DNA from: an uncultured Lachnospiraceae bacterium
GTDB lineage: Bacteria; Bacillota; Clostridia; Lachnospirales; Lachnospiraceae
NCBI GenBank assembly: GCA_900550235.1
Contig: URRQ01000005.1
Coordinates: forward strand, 7,827 to 71,826
DNA length: 64,000 nt
Direction of reading: 5' to 3'
Part shown: piece by piece, positions 8,268-17,209 of the stretch
How positions within the stretch are numbered: the first letter of the stretch is position 1
Layout: every line of letters begins with the position of its first letter
Made by a program: the position numbers and the translations under genes
The notes under the pieces: model-generated
The model's database searches: none
The model's input: the letters and a program-made list of their open reading frames with translations, nothing else
What the model was told of the DNA's origin: nothing

Positions 8268-10124
8268 TTACGATTGCTTTCCTCGCTTTTTGATTGCATA
8301 AAAAGTCAATGCCGCTCCTAGCGTTACTACAAACAACATCTTAGCAGATCCTGTTCCCGGAAGTTTTACTCCTACTTGGTTTACTACAACCAAATTCCCA
8401 GAGCCATCTTGTAGATTCGTTTCTAGTTTTGATGTGTTCTCTTCAAATAATCCAGACAAAAATTGTTTGATATATACCTCATATTCTAATGTTTTTAGCG
8501 TTTTTTCTGTTGCTCCGTTCCCTTTGACATAGTCATTTCTTTCATTTGTAAACGTCGGAATGACCTGAATTCTAATCGGATCTAAAATTGGTCGATATCC
8601 GGCCGGAGCATCTGTTTCTTTTAACCAATACGTTCCTCCATCCAATCCATAGATTGTAAAAATTCCGTTTTTATCAGATACGATTTCTACCGCATCAGCC
8701 GGAGCCTTTCCTCCTGTATGATCTGTTCCCCCTGTCGAATCTCGATTTATTACAATATAACCGGATTTTCCTTTTTTAACATATACTTCTTCTGTACAAT
8801 CTTCATTTGAATATAAGCGAAACTTTGCGTCTGCAAGCTCTTTATCGTGGTTATTGACCTTCCGTCCATTCAATTTGTATGTAAAACATACAACCGTATC
8901 CCATGGCGTTTCTCCCGTGCTTCCTTTCCCATCCGAATCCGGATTATTGGAAAACTCCAACTTCACATCATTTTCAAACCCTGGACGTCCTGTATCTTCT
9001 GCCGCATTTTCATTTAAAACAGCATCGTACCTCAACACAATCTTTTGCCCATATACATTTTCATTCTTTTCATTTTGATTCCGAAATTCTCGATCTACAA
9101 TCGCTTTTAGATCAGCTATTTGAACTTGAAACGTTTCTCCTGCCTTCGGATTTATCCGAACTGTAAATTCATTCTTTTTCAATTCATATTTTTTCGAATC
9201 GAATTCATGATCTGAAATCGTGATTCTCACAGAATCCGGTAAAAAAGTCAATGCCTGATCCATCGCATCATGCCACGCAAAATAATACGTATCATATCCA
9301 TTCATGTTCGGTACTTTGGATTTATATTGATACGGTACCGTCTGTCCAATCTCAAAATCACCAATATCATTCCAACCATCATTTCCGATTTGTTTCCGAT
9401 TATCATCTTCCTGTATTTTTTTCTCAACAACAGGATAATCTGATTTAATTTGAATATTTACATTCGGGTTTGCAGTATTCACCATGCATAACGATGCAGC
9501 GCTATGCGTTCCCTGCACATTCGTTACTTCGTCCACTATATAGTATCCAAACGGCAACCCTGCAATCTTTACACTTTGATTCTGCTTTTCGCTTGTTACC
9601 CGCACAACATCTCCGCCGATTCCTTGTGCCTTTATTTCATTTCTAACTTCTTCTACAAAATAGCGAAATTCACTATATCGCCCTTCATTATTTTGTGCTA
9701 TATCGCTCCCTTCCTTCTTATTGTTATTCATAGTCTGTATATAGTCGATCACCATATATTCTGTCACTTCATCTGCCGGTTTCGACAACTTACTTCCCAC
9801 AATTTTTTTCAATACTGTTTCGTATTGCGGACAAAAGGTGTACTGAATGGATTCTCCGCCAACCGCATTTTCAGCATCAAATATCTGATATACATAAAAC
9901 TCTTTTCCGACTAAGGTTTGCCCTTCATTCCCACAAATCCAAATACTGGCATCCCCTCTGCCAAAATCAGCCACACCATTCACAGTAGATACTGCAACAG
10001 CCTGCTTTGTTTTTGCTTTTTTATTCGTATCAGCAGCCAACACGTTTATATTACATGTATTTCCTAATAACAGTATTGTTACAAGTATTATTGCATAAAC
10101 ATTTTTCATCATTCTATTCTTCAT
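8268..10124 (-). CDS. LPGTG-anchored backbone pilin (isopeptide-forming fimbrial protein)
   Basis: Major pilus shaft subunit, 618 residues. There is a signal peptide (residues 1-31, ending NVLAA). The sorting signal LPGTG is at residues 588-592, followed by a hydrophobic helix and KKRGKQS. A conserved YPVVEKK segment in the N-terminal third resembles the lysine-bearing linker of clostridial pilins. The E-box WLKETDAPAGY lies in a C-terminal SpaA/Cna-B domain (about residues 430-540), where an internal Lys-Asn isopeptide bond is expected. Its start overlaps the tip gene stop by four bases (ATGA), with GGAGGG seven bases upstream. The class C sortase follows directly. Confidence 0.9.
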   Translation of the reverse strand: MKNRMMKNVYAIILVTILLLGNTCNINVLAADTNKKAKTKQAVAVSTVNGVADFGRGDASIWICGNEGQTLVGKEFYVYQIFDAENAVGGESIQYTFCPQYETVLKKIVGSKLSKPADEVTEYMVIDYIQTMNNNKKEGSDIAQNNEGRYSEFRYFVEEVRNEIKAQGIGGDVVRVTSEKQNQSVKIAGLPFGYYIVDEVTNVQGTHSAASLCMVNTANPNVNIQIKSDYPVVEKKIQEDDNRKQIGNDGWNDIGDFEIGQTVPYQYKSKVPNMNGYDTYYFAWHDAMDQALTFLPDSVRITISDHEFDSKKYELKKNEFTVRINPKAGETFQVQIADLKAIVDREFRNQNEKNENVYGQKIVLRYDAVLNENAAEDTGRPGFENDVKLEFSNNPDSDGKGSTGETPWDTVVCFTYKLNGRKVNNHDKELADAKFRLYSNEDCTEEVYVKKGKSGYIVINRDSTGGTDHTGGKAPADAVEIVSDKNGIFTIYGLDGGTYWLKETDAPAGYRPILDPIRIQVIPTFTNERNDYVKGNGATEKTLKTLEYEVYIKQFLSGLFEENTSKLETNLQDGSGNLVVVNQVGVKLPGTGSAKMLFVVTLGAALTFYAIKKRGKQS

Positions 10125-12568
10125 GCTTTATCCCTCCATGACATCATGCCAAATAAAATTAACAGTACTACAATCAGAAGCATTGCAGACGACCCAGTAG
10201 CCGGTAATTTTTTTAGCGTCTCATTCTCAACGGAAATGACAACTTGACGATTTTTTTTCGTTCCCGTAACAGTAAATGGTCCATCCTCTTCCACATCATA
10301 AGCTTTCCCATTAACATATAGCAAAAAGTAATCTTGTACCGGAATGCTTTCTACGCGTATTTCATAGACTATCGGTTTCCCAAATAAATCCGTTGGCAAA
10401 CGATACCCTCGAGGAGCTTTTGTTTCTCTCAGATAATAGGTTTCTCCTACCAAAAGATTTTCCATCCATAGTATTCCGTTGCCATCTGTCACTGCCTTTT
10501 TCACTACATTCTCACAAGTTTTTTCCCTATACAAAGTAAATTCCGCTCCAGATAGCTTTTTCCCTTTTTCGTTCTTTTTGTGTATCTTTATCGCAAAAGG
10601 AGCCGTCCGATTCTCTACTTCCACCTGTATCTGCCCATCTTCTGTCACTTGAAATCGAACCTCACCAGTTTCAGTATCGCCTTGAGATAACAATCTAACC
10701 TTGTTATCTTGATCCACCTCAAATGATATCTCCTTCTCATTCAAAAGATATCCATCTGCAGCAGCCACTTCTCGCAATGTATGAATCCCACGTCTCACAC
10801 CTCGGATTTTTAATTTCCCATTTTCGTCAGTACTTAGAATTTCTTTACGTCCATCCGGCATAGTATATTCAAATTTCACTTCCGGTATTTTTATATCTGT
10901 TCCTTCTTGATATTTCACCAATTCCAAACACAACTCTGTTTCTTCTATTTTCGGTTCCTGATATGTATTCACAACACATCCCGTTCCGTTTGGCGTAATC
11001 CTTACTACGAAAATCTCTTGATTCAACAAGTAACCTTCCGGCGGTTTTGTTTCTTGTATCGTTACTGTTCCAAGAGGAAGTACAGATTCATTCGATGAAT
11101 TTTTGAAAAGAGGAGCACCCTTCACAAGAAATTCTTCTTTGTATTTTGCAACTCCATTTTTATCTGTGGCAAATACCCAACTTCTTATCGGCTTTTTCCC
11201 CAGCTGTTTTGGATCCATATTTTCTTCCCATAAGCCAGCATAAAAATGAACTGTAAATTTCGCATGCTCCAAACTTCCATAAAATGGAGCCTCTTCAACA
11301 TGTTCTTTCTGCGCTATCTTACGCAACAAAATCTCAATCGGAGCATACTGAGGATAATCCGATAATTCAACAGTTGTTGTTATCCCCGGTGTTACTTGCA
11401 CAGTTTGAACCTCCGAATTTAACGCAAATCCCATAGGCGCTTTCAATTCCTTCACATAATATGTACCTGTTTGAAGCGTAAGCGTATTACTTACCCCCTG
11501 ATCATCTGTTTCTAATCTTCCTACTTCACCAGTTAAAACACCGGAAGCCTCTTGGTATTTTGTATATACCCCAAACTGAGCGCCTTTAAATGAGTAGCAT
11601 TCATTTCGACTTGACAGTTCCGGTTCTGAAGAAACTTTCTTTAATTTCAGATTTCCATTAGGTTTATAAGTATAAAACGCAAGATCCTGGTTATCTGCTC
11701 TTGGAGCTCGTAATAGATGTACTTCGAATCCCTCTGGTGCATCCGGATAATTTTTCTCAAGATATTCAATAAACCGTTGTCCATAGCCAAATGTGTTATC
11801 TTCATTCCGATTCGCAACCGATACTGCCAATGCTGTTCTACGATAATGAGTTCCATCATTCAGCGATTCTTTATCTTGCCCTTTTCCTCCGGAAGTATTC
11901 GGCTTTGGCCCTATGTCAGCAGGCCCACCCCAGCCATAATACATTACTTTTCTCATTAGCCTGGATATCTCGGAATTCTTATCTGTTTGTTTTGTAAAAA
12001 CATTTGTTTCTGTTAACATCTCATTCACCTCTGGAGAATCCAATTGATGTTGTGCACACATCGCATGTTTTCGTCCTTCTTCGGTTTGTATTTCAAAATA
12101 ACCCACTCGCAGTAACCCATTATTATATTTCGTAGATTTTTCTACCAATTTATACTTTTTTCCAGCTTTTAGCATTGCCCGCCCTTGTTCTCTATGAATC
12201 GCAACTCTAATCTCCGGAAGCCTGACAGTTTCTTCCAACAAATATCGCTCATCATCCAAATTGGCATGAAATATATATTCATCTCGATTTGTAATCGACA
12301 AATCAAATTCCGGCTCCCAATGAACTTTCACCGCTACACATGTTTTGTCTGAAAGAATTGCATGTACTTCTTCCGGAAATATTGATTCCAATTGTTCTTC
12401 GTTTGGCTTTGCGCTATATATATATTCTTCTTTTCTCAATTTTTCAAAAGATGTGATTTTCTCTTTTTCTGTATTTTTTTCTGCTCGCGCATAAAGATTT
12501 TGAAAAATTAATAGCACGACAAAAGCAATTGCTGCAAAAGATAAAAAGCAGAGTTTATTTTTTCCCAT
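10121..12568 (-). CDS. Large SpaA/Cna-B repeat tip adhesin, LPATG anchored
   Basis: Predicted ancillary or tip pilin of 815 residues, secreted and cell-wall linked. The signal peptide is residues 1-29. An N-terminal head (about 50-310) carries Cys171 and a YYGWGGP...THYRRTALA region that recalls thioester/TQXA adhesion domains, though the usual TQxA glutamine is not evident. At least four Cna-B/SpaA modules follow, each with an E-box: VKELKAPMGF, IQETKPPEGY, LREVAAADGY and LRETKAPRGY. The sorting signal is LPATG at 788-792 plus a helix and WRDKA. It is the first pilus gene and starts 27 bases after the DUF5688 stop, with no separate promoter visible. Confidence 0.85.
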   Translation of the reverse strand: MGKNKLCFLSFAAIAFVVLLIFQNLYARAEKNTEKEKITSFEKLRKEEYIYSAKPNEEQLESIFPEEVHAILSDKTCVAVKVHWEPEFDLSITNRDEYIFHANLDDERYLLEETVRLPEIRVAIHREQGRAMLKAGKKYKLVEKSTKYNNGLLRVGYFEIQTEEGRKHAMCAQHQLDSPEVNEMLTETNVFTKQTDKNSEISRLMRKVMYYGWGGPADIGPKPNTSGGKGQDKESLNDGTHYRRTALAVSVANRNEDNTFGYGQRFIEYLEKNYPDAPEGFEVHLLRAPRADNQDLAFYTYKPNGNLKLKKVSSEPELSSRNECYSFKGAQFGVYTKYQEASGVLTGEVGRLETDDQGVSNTLTLQTGTYYVKELKAPMGFALNSEVQTVQVTPGITTTVELSDYPQYAPIEILLRKIAQKEHVEEAPFYGSLEHAKFTVHFYAGLWEENMDPKQLGKKPIRSWVFATDKNGVAKYKEEFLVKGAPLFKNSSNESVLPLGTVTIQETKPPEGYLLNQEIFVVRITPNGTGCVVNTYQEPKIEETELCLELVKYQEGTDIKIPEVKFEYTMPDGRKEILSTDENGKLKIRGVRRGIHTLREVAAADGYLLNEKEISFEVDQDNKVRLLSQGDTETGEVRFQVTEDGQIQVEVENRTAPFAIKIHKKNEKGKKLSGAEFTLYREKTCENVVKKAVTDGNGILWMENLLVGETYYLRETKAPRGYRLPTDLFGKPIVYEIRVESIPVQDYFLLYVNGKAYDVEEDGPFTVTGTKKNRQVVISVENETLKKLPATGSSAMLLIVVLLILFGMMSWRDKA

Positions 12569-12595
12569 CCTCCGTCTTTCCTCCCTTCCACTTCA

Positions 12596-12744
12596 CTACA
12601 TACACAATGTTTTTGTCTGTGCATTATAATAATAAACATGGTCTGATAACACTTCTTCATCCTCTACCTGCGTCTCATTAATATCTCGAATCGTCTCCTC
12701 AATCTCTTTCTTTTTCGGAGCCATACTTTCCGCTAAAATAATCA
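12596..12744 (-). CDS. DUF5688 protein, 3' exon
   Basis: Second exon of the intron-split gene, encoding the conserved family C-terminus (INETQVEDEEVLSDHVYYY) and ending with TAG at 12596. It is not preceded by its own start signals; an in-frame run upstream to 12790 is intron sequence. Joined to the 5' exon (15383-16109) it gives 876 bases, exactly 292 codons, and the junction reads SSVHE-VIILAE, which matches the uninterrupted family pattern. Confidence 0.88.
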
Positions 12745-12805
12745 ATAGCGATAGGTAAGGTCTGAGTAGTGTTCTCACACCACTTTCCACCTTTTCCCCC
12801 GCTCC

Positions 12806-12839
12806 GCACCGTACGTGAGACTTTCACCTCATACGGCGC
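12806..12839 (-). ncRNA. Group II intron domain V
   Basis: The 34-base catalytic hairpin starts GCGCCGTATGAGG, has a GAAA-type tip (GTGAAAG) and closes with CGTACGGTGC. The catalytic triad reads CGC, as in the Oceanobacillus iheyensis intron, rather than AGC. The strand lengths and bulge agree with the standard domain V. Confidence 0.85.
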
Positions 12840-12858
12840 TCCATCAAATTAAACCTAT

Positions 12859-14676
12859 TTACTCTATAATGGTATTACCGACTAGAATTCGATAACTATT
12901 GGTCTTTTTCAGCGCATTTTTGTTCCACAATCCTTCACTTAACAGCTTTTCTATTAGCTCCTTTGCTCGTGCTATGTCCTTCGTATGAATCAGCTCGTAA
13001 GCATCTCTCGAGACGATGTCTATATTTCTGTAGCCATCTCCACCATTGGGATATATTTTATGCACTCGCATATCGTACACTGTAAGTTGTTTCTTGGTGA
13101 TTGCACATTTACCTTTTTGTGCAGATACCCTAGAAATACGATTGTCATTCAGCTCAATAGACTCATGTTGTAACGGATTCTCCGCTAGGTATCGAAAGAT
13201 AACCTCAAGATGAGTTAGCCTTTTGTGAATCAACTGTCTTCCTTTCTCTGTATAGTTGCATGTCTCCTGTTTGAATCCATAAGGGATTGTAAAAGTAACC
13301 GCATATATTGGGTCAATAACAACTGTTCCTATAAGATAGCGTCTGCCGTGATAATTACCATACCTACGCTTCTGGAATTCCGACAGCGGTGGTCCTATTT
13401 TGCCGTGTGACCGTGTTATGTGTTTCAGGGTTTTGAGTAGATGAAAATAAATCTCCCAAAAATCTTTGCTTACCCTCGTTGCTACACAATAGTAATTGTG
13501 CATTCCTTGGATTTTCATATTTAGGTTACGCGCTTTATCCTCATTGCCTCTGGCATCCCAAAGTGCTTTTCGGAGTTTATCCGTGACCTTTTTCTTTGCT
13601 TTGTCCGACATATGAGAAATAATTACATTCTGTTTAGGTCTTTCCTCTAGTTTGATTTTAAATCCTAAAAACTCCGAGTAGTGCCTACACAGATTTGTTA
13701 TTTTACTCTTTTCGGGACTTGTCTCAAGATGCAACCTTTCCATCAACCATTTTTCAACAGCTAACTTCACTCGCTTGGCGTCATTCTTGTTTCTGCAAAA
13801 GATTTTAAAATCATCTGCATACCGCACAAGATACATTTCTTTCAGTTTCGTTTTCTTCAATGCCGTGCACCTGTCTCCATCCCAGCGGTATGGAAACTTA
13901 CTCGGAAATGTTTCCCACTGATTACTAATCCACCAGTCAAGCTCATTCAGCACGATATTGGAAAGTAGTGGTGATAAAATACCGCCCTGTGGTGTTCCTT
14001 TGCTTGGAACTCCCTCTCCCTGTATTGGTGCCTTTAAGAGCTTACTTATTACACATAGTAGATTTTTATCGTGGATACCCAGTGACCATATCTGTTTCAG
14101 CAGTTTAGAGTGGTCTACATTATCGAAAAATCCTTTAATGTCGATATCCACTACATATTCAAGTTTTACTGTAAATGCCAAAAATCGAAATCTGCTGATT
14201 GCGTGGTGCGTATTTCGGTTTGGACGGAAACCATAACTATGCTTGTGAAACTTAGCTTCGCATATCGGTTCCATCACTTGAAGAATACATTGCTGAATCA
14301 AGCGGTCTTCAATGGTAGGAATTCCTAACGGTCTTTCCTTTCCATTGTCCTTGGGAATCATGACACGCCTAACTGGATGTGGTTTGTAGTTTGCCAGCCT
14401 ATGCTGAACATAATCTACCAAAACGTCATTTCCCTGTTGCGCTATCTGTTCGATTGTACCCATATTTGTGCCAGGAGTTCGGCTTCCCTTGTTTTGCTTA
14501 ATCCGTCTATACGCAAGTGCTATATTCTGCGGATTTGCTATAAGCGACATAAGGTCGGTAAATATTGCACCCTGTTTACTTTTTACATATAAGCCATCAA
14601 ACACATCTTGAATTGCGTAGTATTCATTACGCCTTAAAACCTTGTTTTCTCTTTTCTTTGCCGTTTGGTCAGTCAT
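12859..14676 (-). CDS. ltrA: Group II intron reverse transcriptase/maturase
   Basis: Intron-encoded protein of 605 residues needed for splicing and retrohoming. Reverse transcriptase blocks are intact: PKDNGKERPLGIPTIEDR (about 108-125), SYGFRPNRNTHHAI, DIDIKGFFDNVDH, GTPQGGILSPLLSN and the catalytic YADD at 286-289. A maturase (X) domain follows. The C-terminus (about 515-580) is an HNH-type endonuclease remnant or variant: KCAITKKQL, then HKIYPNGGDGYRNI and ELIH, with few of the usual cysteines. The ATG at 14676 is almost touching its GGAG, an unusually short spacing. No frameshifts are seen, so the intron may be active. Confidence 0.93.
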   Translation of the reverse strand: MTDQTAKKRENKVLRRNEYYAIQDVFDGLYVKSKQGAIFTDLMSLIANPQNIALAYRRIKQNKGSRTPGTNMGTIEQIAQQGNDVLVDYVQHRLANYKPHPVRRVMIPKDNGKERPLGIPTIEDRLIQQCILQVMEPICEAKFHKHSYGFRPNRNTHHAISRFRFLAFTVKLEYVVDIDIKGFFDNVDHSKLLKQIWSLGIHDKNLLCVISKLLKAPIQGEGVPSKGTPQGGILSPLLSNIVLNELDWWISNQWETFPSKFPYRWDGDRCTALKKTKLKEMYLVRYADDFKIFCRNKNDAKRVKLAVEKWLMERLHLETSPEKSKITNLCRHYSEFLGFKIKLEERPKQNVIISHMSDKAKKKVTDKLRKALWDARGNEDKARNLNMKIQGMHNYYCVATRVSKDFWEIYFHLLKTLKHITRSHGKIGPPLSEFQKRRYGNYHGRRYLIGTVVIDPIYAVTFTIPYGFKQETCNYTEKGRQLIHKRLTHLEVIFRYLAENPLQHESIELNDNRISRVSAQKGKCAITKKQLTVYDMRVHKIYPNGGDGYRNIDIVSRDAYELIHTKDIARAKELIEKLLSEGLWNKNALKKTNSYRILVGNTIIE

Positions 14677-15382
14677 CTCCTTTGTGAAGATTCCTTCTCT
14701 TAGTCATACTCGAACCCAAAACACTTTTACCATTATTAAGTTTTAATGAATTAATCTGACTTGGGGCTATCCCTCCACGGCTTATTATCACCGCTTCACA
14801 GGTATGTTGCCCCTACTCTCACTGACATAAACTGTGTTACCACAGACCGCTTCAAAGGACTTGCACTTCCTAAGCGTTGTCAGCTTTCCCCGTTCCTATT
14901 TTCCTATCTGTACATATACCCTTAGGCGCTCTCTTTAAGCCTGTAAGCTTGGTAGTGCCTGTAACACTACATGGATTTTCATAACGAATGTCTTACTCAC
15001 CCACACTTACCTGACGTCACGTCATCAATGCATTTCTACATTGCTATTTTTTAGACCCTTTTCTTCAAGAGTTCGCCAGTTGCCCCAGTATAGGCAACAT
15101 TCTCGCCATAGGTATTTTATAGACTTCCGACCTATCATCCACTCGACCACCTCTGGTTCGCAGTTCCTCGCCATTACGCGTTAGGGTGGTTCTCAGCCGA
15201 CTTCACCGAGCTTATAACCCCTCACAATGTGCAACTGTGAGACGCTATTCGGAGTATCAAAGGAGGCGTTTCAAGGCGTTACCCTGTCATTCCACCTCTC
15301 GGAAAATAAGTTGTTGTCACAACTAGTAAAACTAATTGCAACCCTCGCCCTTTGTTTATTTATGCGGCGAAACGGGTCGCAC

Positions 15383-16109
15383 CTTCATGTACACTACTTG
15401 GTATGATGTAAAAGTTTTCACGTATTGTTTGATATACCATTTCCAATACCCCATCATAGAAAATGCATACCGCGCCAAAACTATTTTCTTCATTGCTCAT
15501 TACATACATAAAGTCTTCTTCTGATTCTTCCTCCAATCCTATCATGCTTGCCAACACATCTTTCATACAACTTAGTTTTGCCGGCAACAATTTTTTTACA
15601 TTTTTTTCTGCCTCTTTAAATACCTCCTCCTTTGTTACATTCCACAATTTTAAATGCTCATCTCGAATAAGCAACGTTGCTGTATGCCCATTGTTCAAAC
15701 GCAAAAGTACATAGCAAACTATTGCAAGATCTACAACTTCACGAAAAGGAACATGTTTTAGCAATTCTTCATTTCGATCTCTATTGATCACTTTATAGAC
15801 AATAAAGCGTTTAATATCGTCAAAAGATTGAATAAATGCCGTTTCCCATGATTGTCGAAAACGAATCTGTTCGTAACATGCAAGAATACTTTTTGCAATT
15901 TGTTCTAGTGGCTCTCCATTTAAAAACTCTTTATAATATTCCTCAAGATAAATTGTAGGAGAAATATTGATCCCCTTTTCAGCCATCATGATTCCTCTTC
16001 GCTCGCAGCTGTTGTTTTTGATCGCAACATGTGTACGTACCATAACATTTTCCGCAACGCAACCTTTTACTTTCCTCTCAACTTCATTTACAAATTGATG
16101 ATAAGTCAT
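15383..16109 (-). CDS. DUF5688 family protein, 5' exon (interrupted by group II intron)
   Basis: First exon of a gene of unknown function. Family features seen are ISPTIYLEEYYKEF, LLKHVPFREVVDLAIV, YVMSNEENSFGAVCIFYDGVL and FYIIPSSVHE. The ATG at 16109 follows AAGGAG. Without splicing, translation runs seven codons into the intron and stops at 15360, giving a 249-residue product without the conserved C-terminus. Splicing restores a 291-residue protein. I believe these proteins occur as multiple copies in Lachnospiraceae, but no role is established. It probably heads the transcript that continues into the pilus operon. Confidence 0.88.
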
Positions 16110-16175
16110 ATAAACTCCTTCCTCATACGGAGTCCATCTAAAATTGTCTTGAATGTGACGCGAAATGCATCCTTG

Positions 16176-16195
16176 AATTTAATAAGAATTAAATT
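16176..16195. repeat. Inverted repeat in the leader of the DUF5688-pilus transcript
   Basis: AATTTAAT and ATTAAATT are perfect 8-base arms around AAGA. The pairing extends outward with one mismatch (TTGAATTTAAT / ATTAAATTGAA). It lies 25-45 bases downstream of the predicted -10 element and could be an operator or a leader hairpin. Confidence 0.45.
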
Positions 16196-16220
16196 GAATA
16201 TAGAATATTATGTAAGGCTT

Positions 16221-16249
16221 ATTATATGCGATGTCTTCTTTTTTTGCAA
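16221..16249 (-). promoter_or_regulatory. Predicted sigma-A promoter of DUF5688 (and probably the pilus operon)
   Basis: On the minus strand TTGCAA (16244-16249) and a perfect TATAAT (16221-16226) are 17 bases apart. The leader to the ATG at 16109 is about 105 bases. No other promoter was recognised between here and the pilus genes. Confidence 0.6.
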
Positions 16250-16360
16250 GTGTTTTCGCTTCGCATCTGCATATTTTACTTTTTCTTTATTTTTTACTCG
16301 CATATTCCTTTATTCTTCGTTATAATACATTATGAGCAAGAAAAAAGGAGGCAAATACTT

Positions 16361-17167
16361 ATGAAATGTTCCCGCTGTGGTGCAGAAATGAAAATAAAAA
16401 ATATTCAAACCGGCACAGATCGACATGGCAATCCGATTTACCATAAATACGCTTTTTGCTATAACTGTAAAATAAAACGCGATCTTGAAAAAAGACGAAC
16501 TTCAAATTCGTCCAAACGTCAAAAACGAAAAAAGAAGAAAAAGCTCATTCTTTCATTGAGTCTGCTGCTATTTCTTCTCCTTGCAATTGTAGCCGGATTC
16601 TTTTTCTATAAAAAGTACAAAACTGATAAAACTGCTCAAGAAAATAAGTCCGTTATAACAAATACTCGGAAAAATCTAATTGAACCAAAAGATTACAATG
16701 ATATTAAAATCGGAATGTCACAAGATGAAATCTTAGATATTATAGGAACAGATGGAAGTCTTCTCTCCAAAACTACCATGGACTCTGCCGTTTTAGAACG
16801 GTATCAATGGATCACTCAAGATGGAAGCGGTACTGTTCTTCTTACCTTTTTAGACAGTAAACTTATCAGCCTCTCACAAACAGGAATGAAAGATGCTGAG
16901 CTCTCAAAAATATCAGACAAGGAACTATCACAAGCAAAATCCGGAATGACGATTGAAGAAATATCCAATATTTTTGGAAATTCCGGAATTCGTATTTCCG
17001 AAACAATACATGACGGTGTTACAACTTCTGTTTATTGTTGGCAACATAGTAAAACAGGAATGCTATATTCCGCAGTGTTTGTAGACGGAAAACTTCAACA
17101 CATCCGCTCTTCCCAAAGCAGTCTTCCAAATCAAACCAACACTTCCTCAGCTGTTGAGTCACAATAA
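16361..17167 (+). CDS. Zinc-ribbon membrane protein with two SmpA/DUF3862-like repeats
   Basis: Unknown function, 268 residues. The N-terminus has a zinc ribbon (CSRCGAEM, then CYNCK). A very basic linker (KRQKRKKKKK) precedes one membrane helix (about 62-82), so the zinc ribbon should be inside and the rest outside. Two tandem copies of a BLIP/SmpA-like fold follow, starting IKIGMSQDEILDIIG and AKSGMTIEEISNIFG, each continuing into a YQW/YCW strand pair. I chose the ATG at 16361 because AAAAGGAGG precedes it and upstream frame is non-coding. A TATAAT lies at 16321-16326 without a convincing -35 element. Confidence 0.72.
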   Translation: MKCSRCGAEMKIKNIQTGTDRHGNPIYHKYAFCYNCKIKRDLEKRRTSNSSKRQKRKKKKKLILSLSLLLFLLLAIVAGFFFYKKYKTDKTAQENKSVITNTRKNLIEPKDYNDIKIGMSQDEILDIIGTDGSLLSKTTMDSAVLERYQWITQDGSGTVLLTFLDSKLISLSQTGMKDAELSKISDKELSQAKSGMTIEEISNIFGNSGIRISETIHDGVTTSVYCWQHSKTGMLYSAVFVDGKLQHIRSSQSSLPNQTNTSSAVESQ

Positions 17168-17169
17168 TC

Positions 17170-17204
17170 ACAAAAAAAGAATGCACACTGTGCATTCTTT
17201 TTTG
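17170..17204. terminator. Bidirectional terminator between zinc-ribbon gene and efp
   Basis: Stem AAAAAAGAATGCA / TGCATTCTTTTTT with a CACTG loop, flanked by A and T runs in both directions. Confidence 0.88.
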
Positions 17205-17209
17205 ATTCA

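Larger units (their letters stand above)
12745..15382 (-). mobile_element. Complete group II intron inserted in a DUF5688 gene
   Basis: Retroelement of 2638 bases in the sense orientation of its host gene. The 5' end is GTGCGACCCG (consensus GUGYG) at 15382. The 3' end is ...CCTATCGCTAT at 12745, with a candidate branch-point A eight bases from the end. Domain V lies at 12806-12839, and a domain VI stem follows it (AAGGT pairs with ACCTT around an inner AGTGGTGT/ACACTACT stem). The open reading frame sits in domain IV. The 706 bases from 14677 to 15382 hold no gene and should form ribozyme domains I-III. Boundaries were fixed by restoring the DUF5688 frame, and they agree with the ribozyme ends. 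I could not identify the exon-binding sites by eye. Confidence 0.9.

Noticed and set aside
12596..12790. A separate 64-residue gene
   Set aside because: The first 15 codons are group II intron sequence and the rest is the 3' exon of DUF5688; it has no start signals of its own.
16221..16249. Invertible (phase-variable) promoter for the pilus operon
   Set aside because: No inverted repeats flank the promoter; the nearby repeat at 16176-16195 is a local hairpin on one side only.
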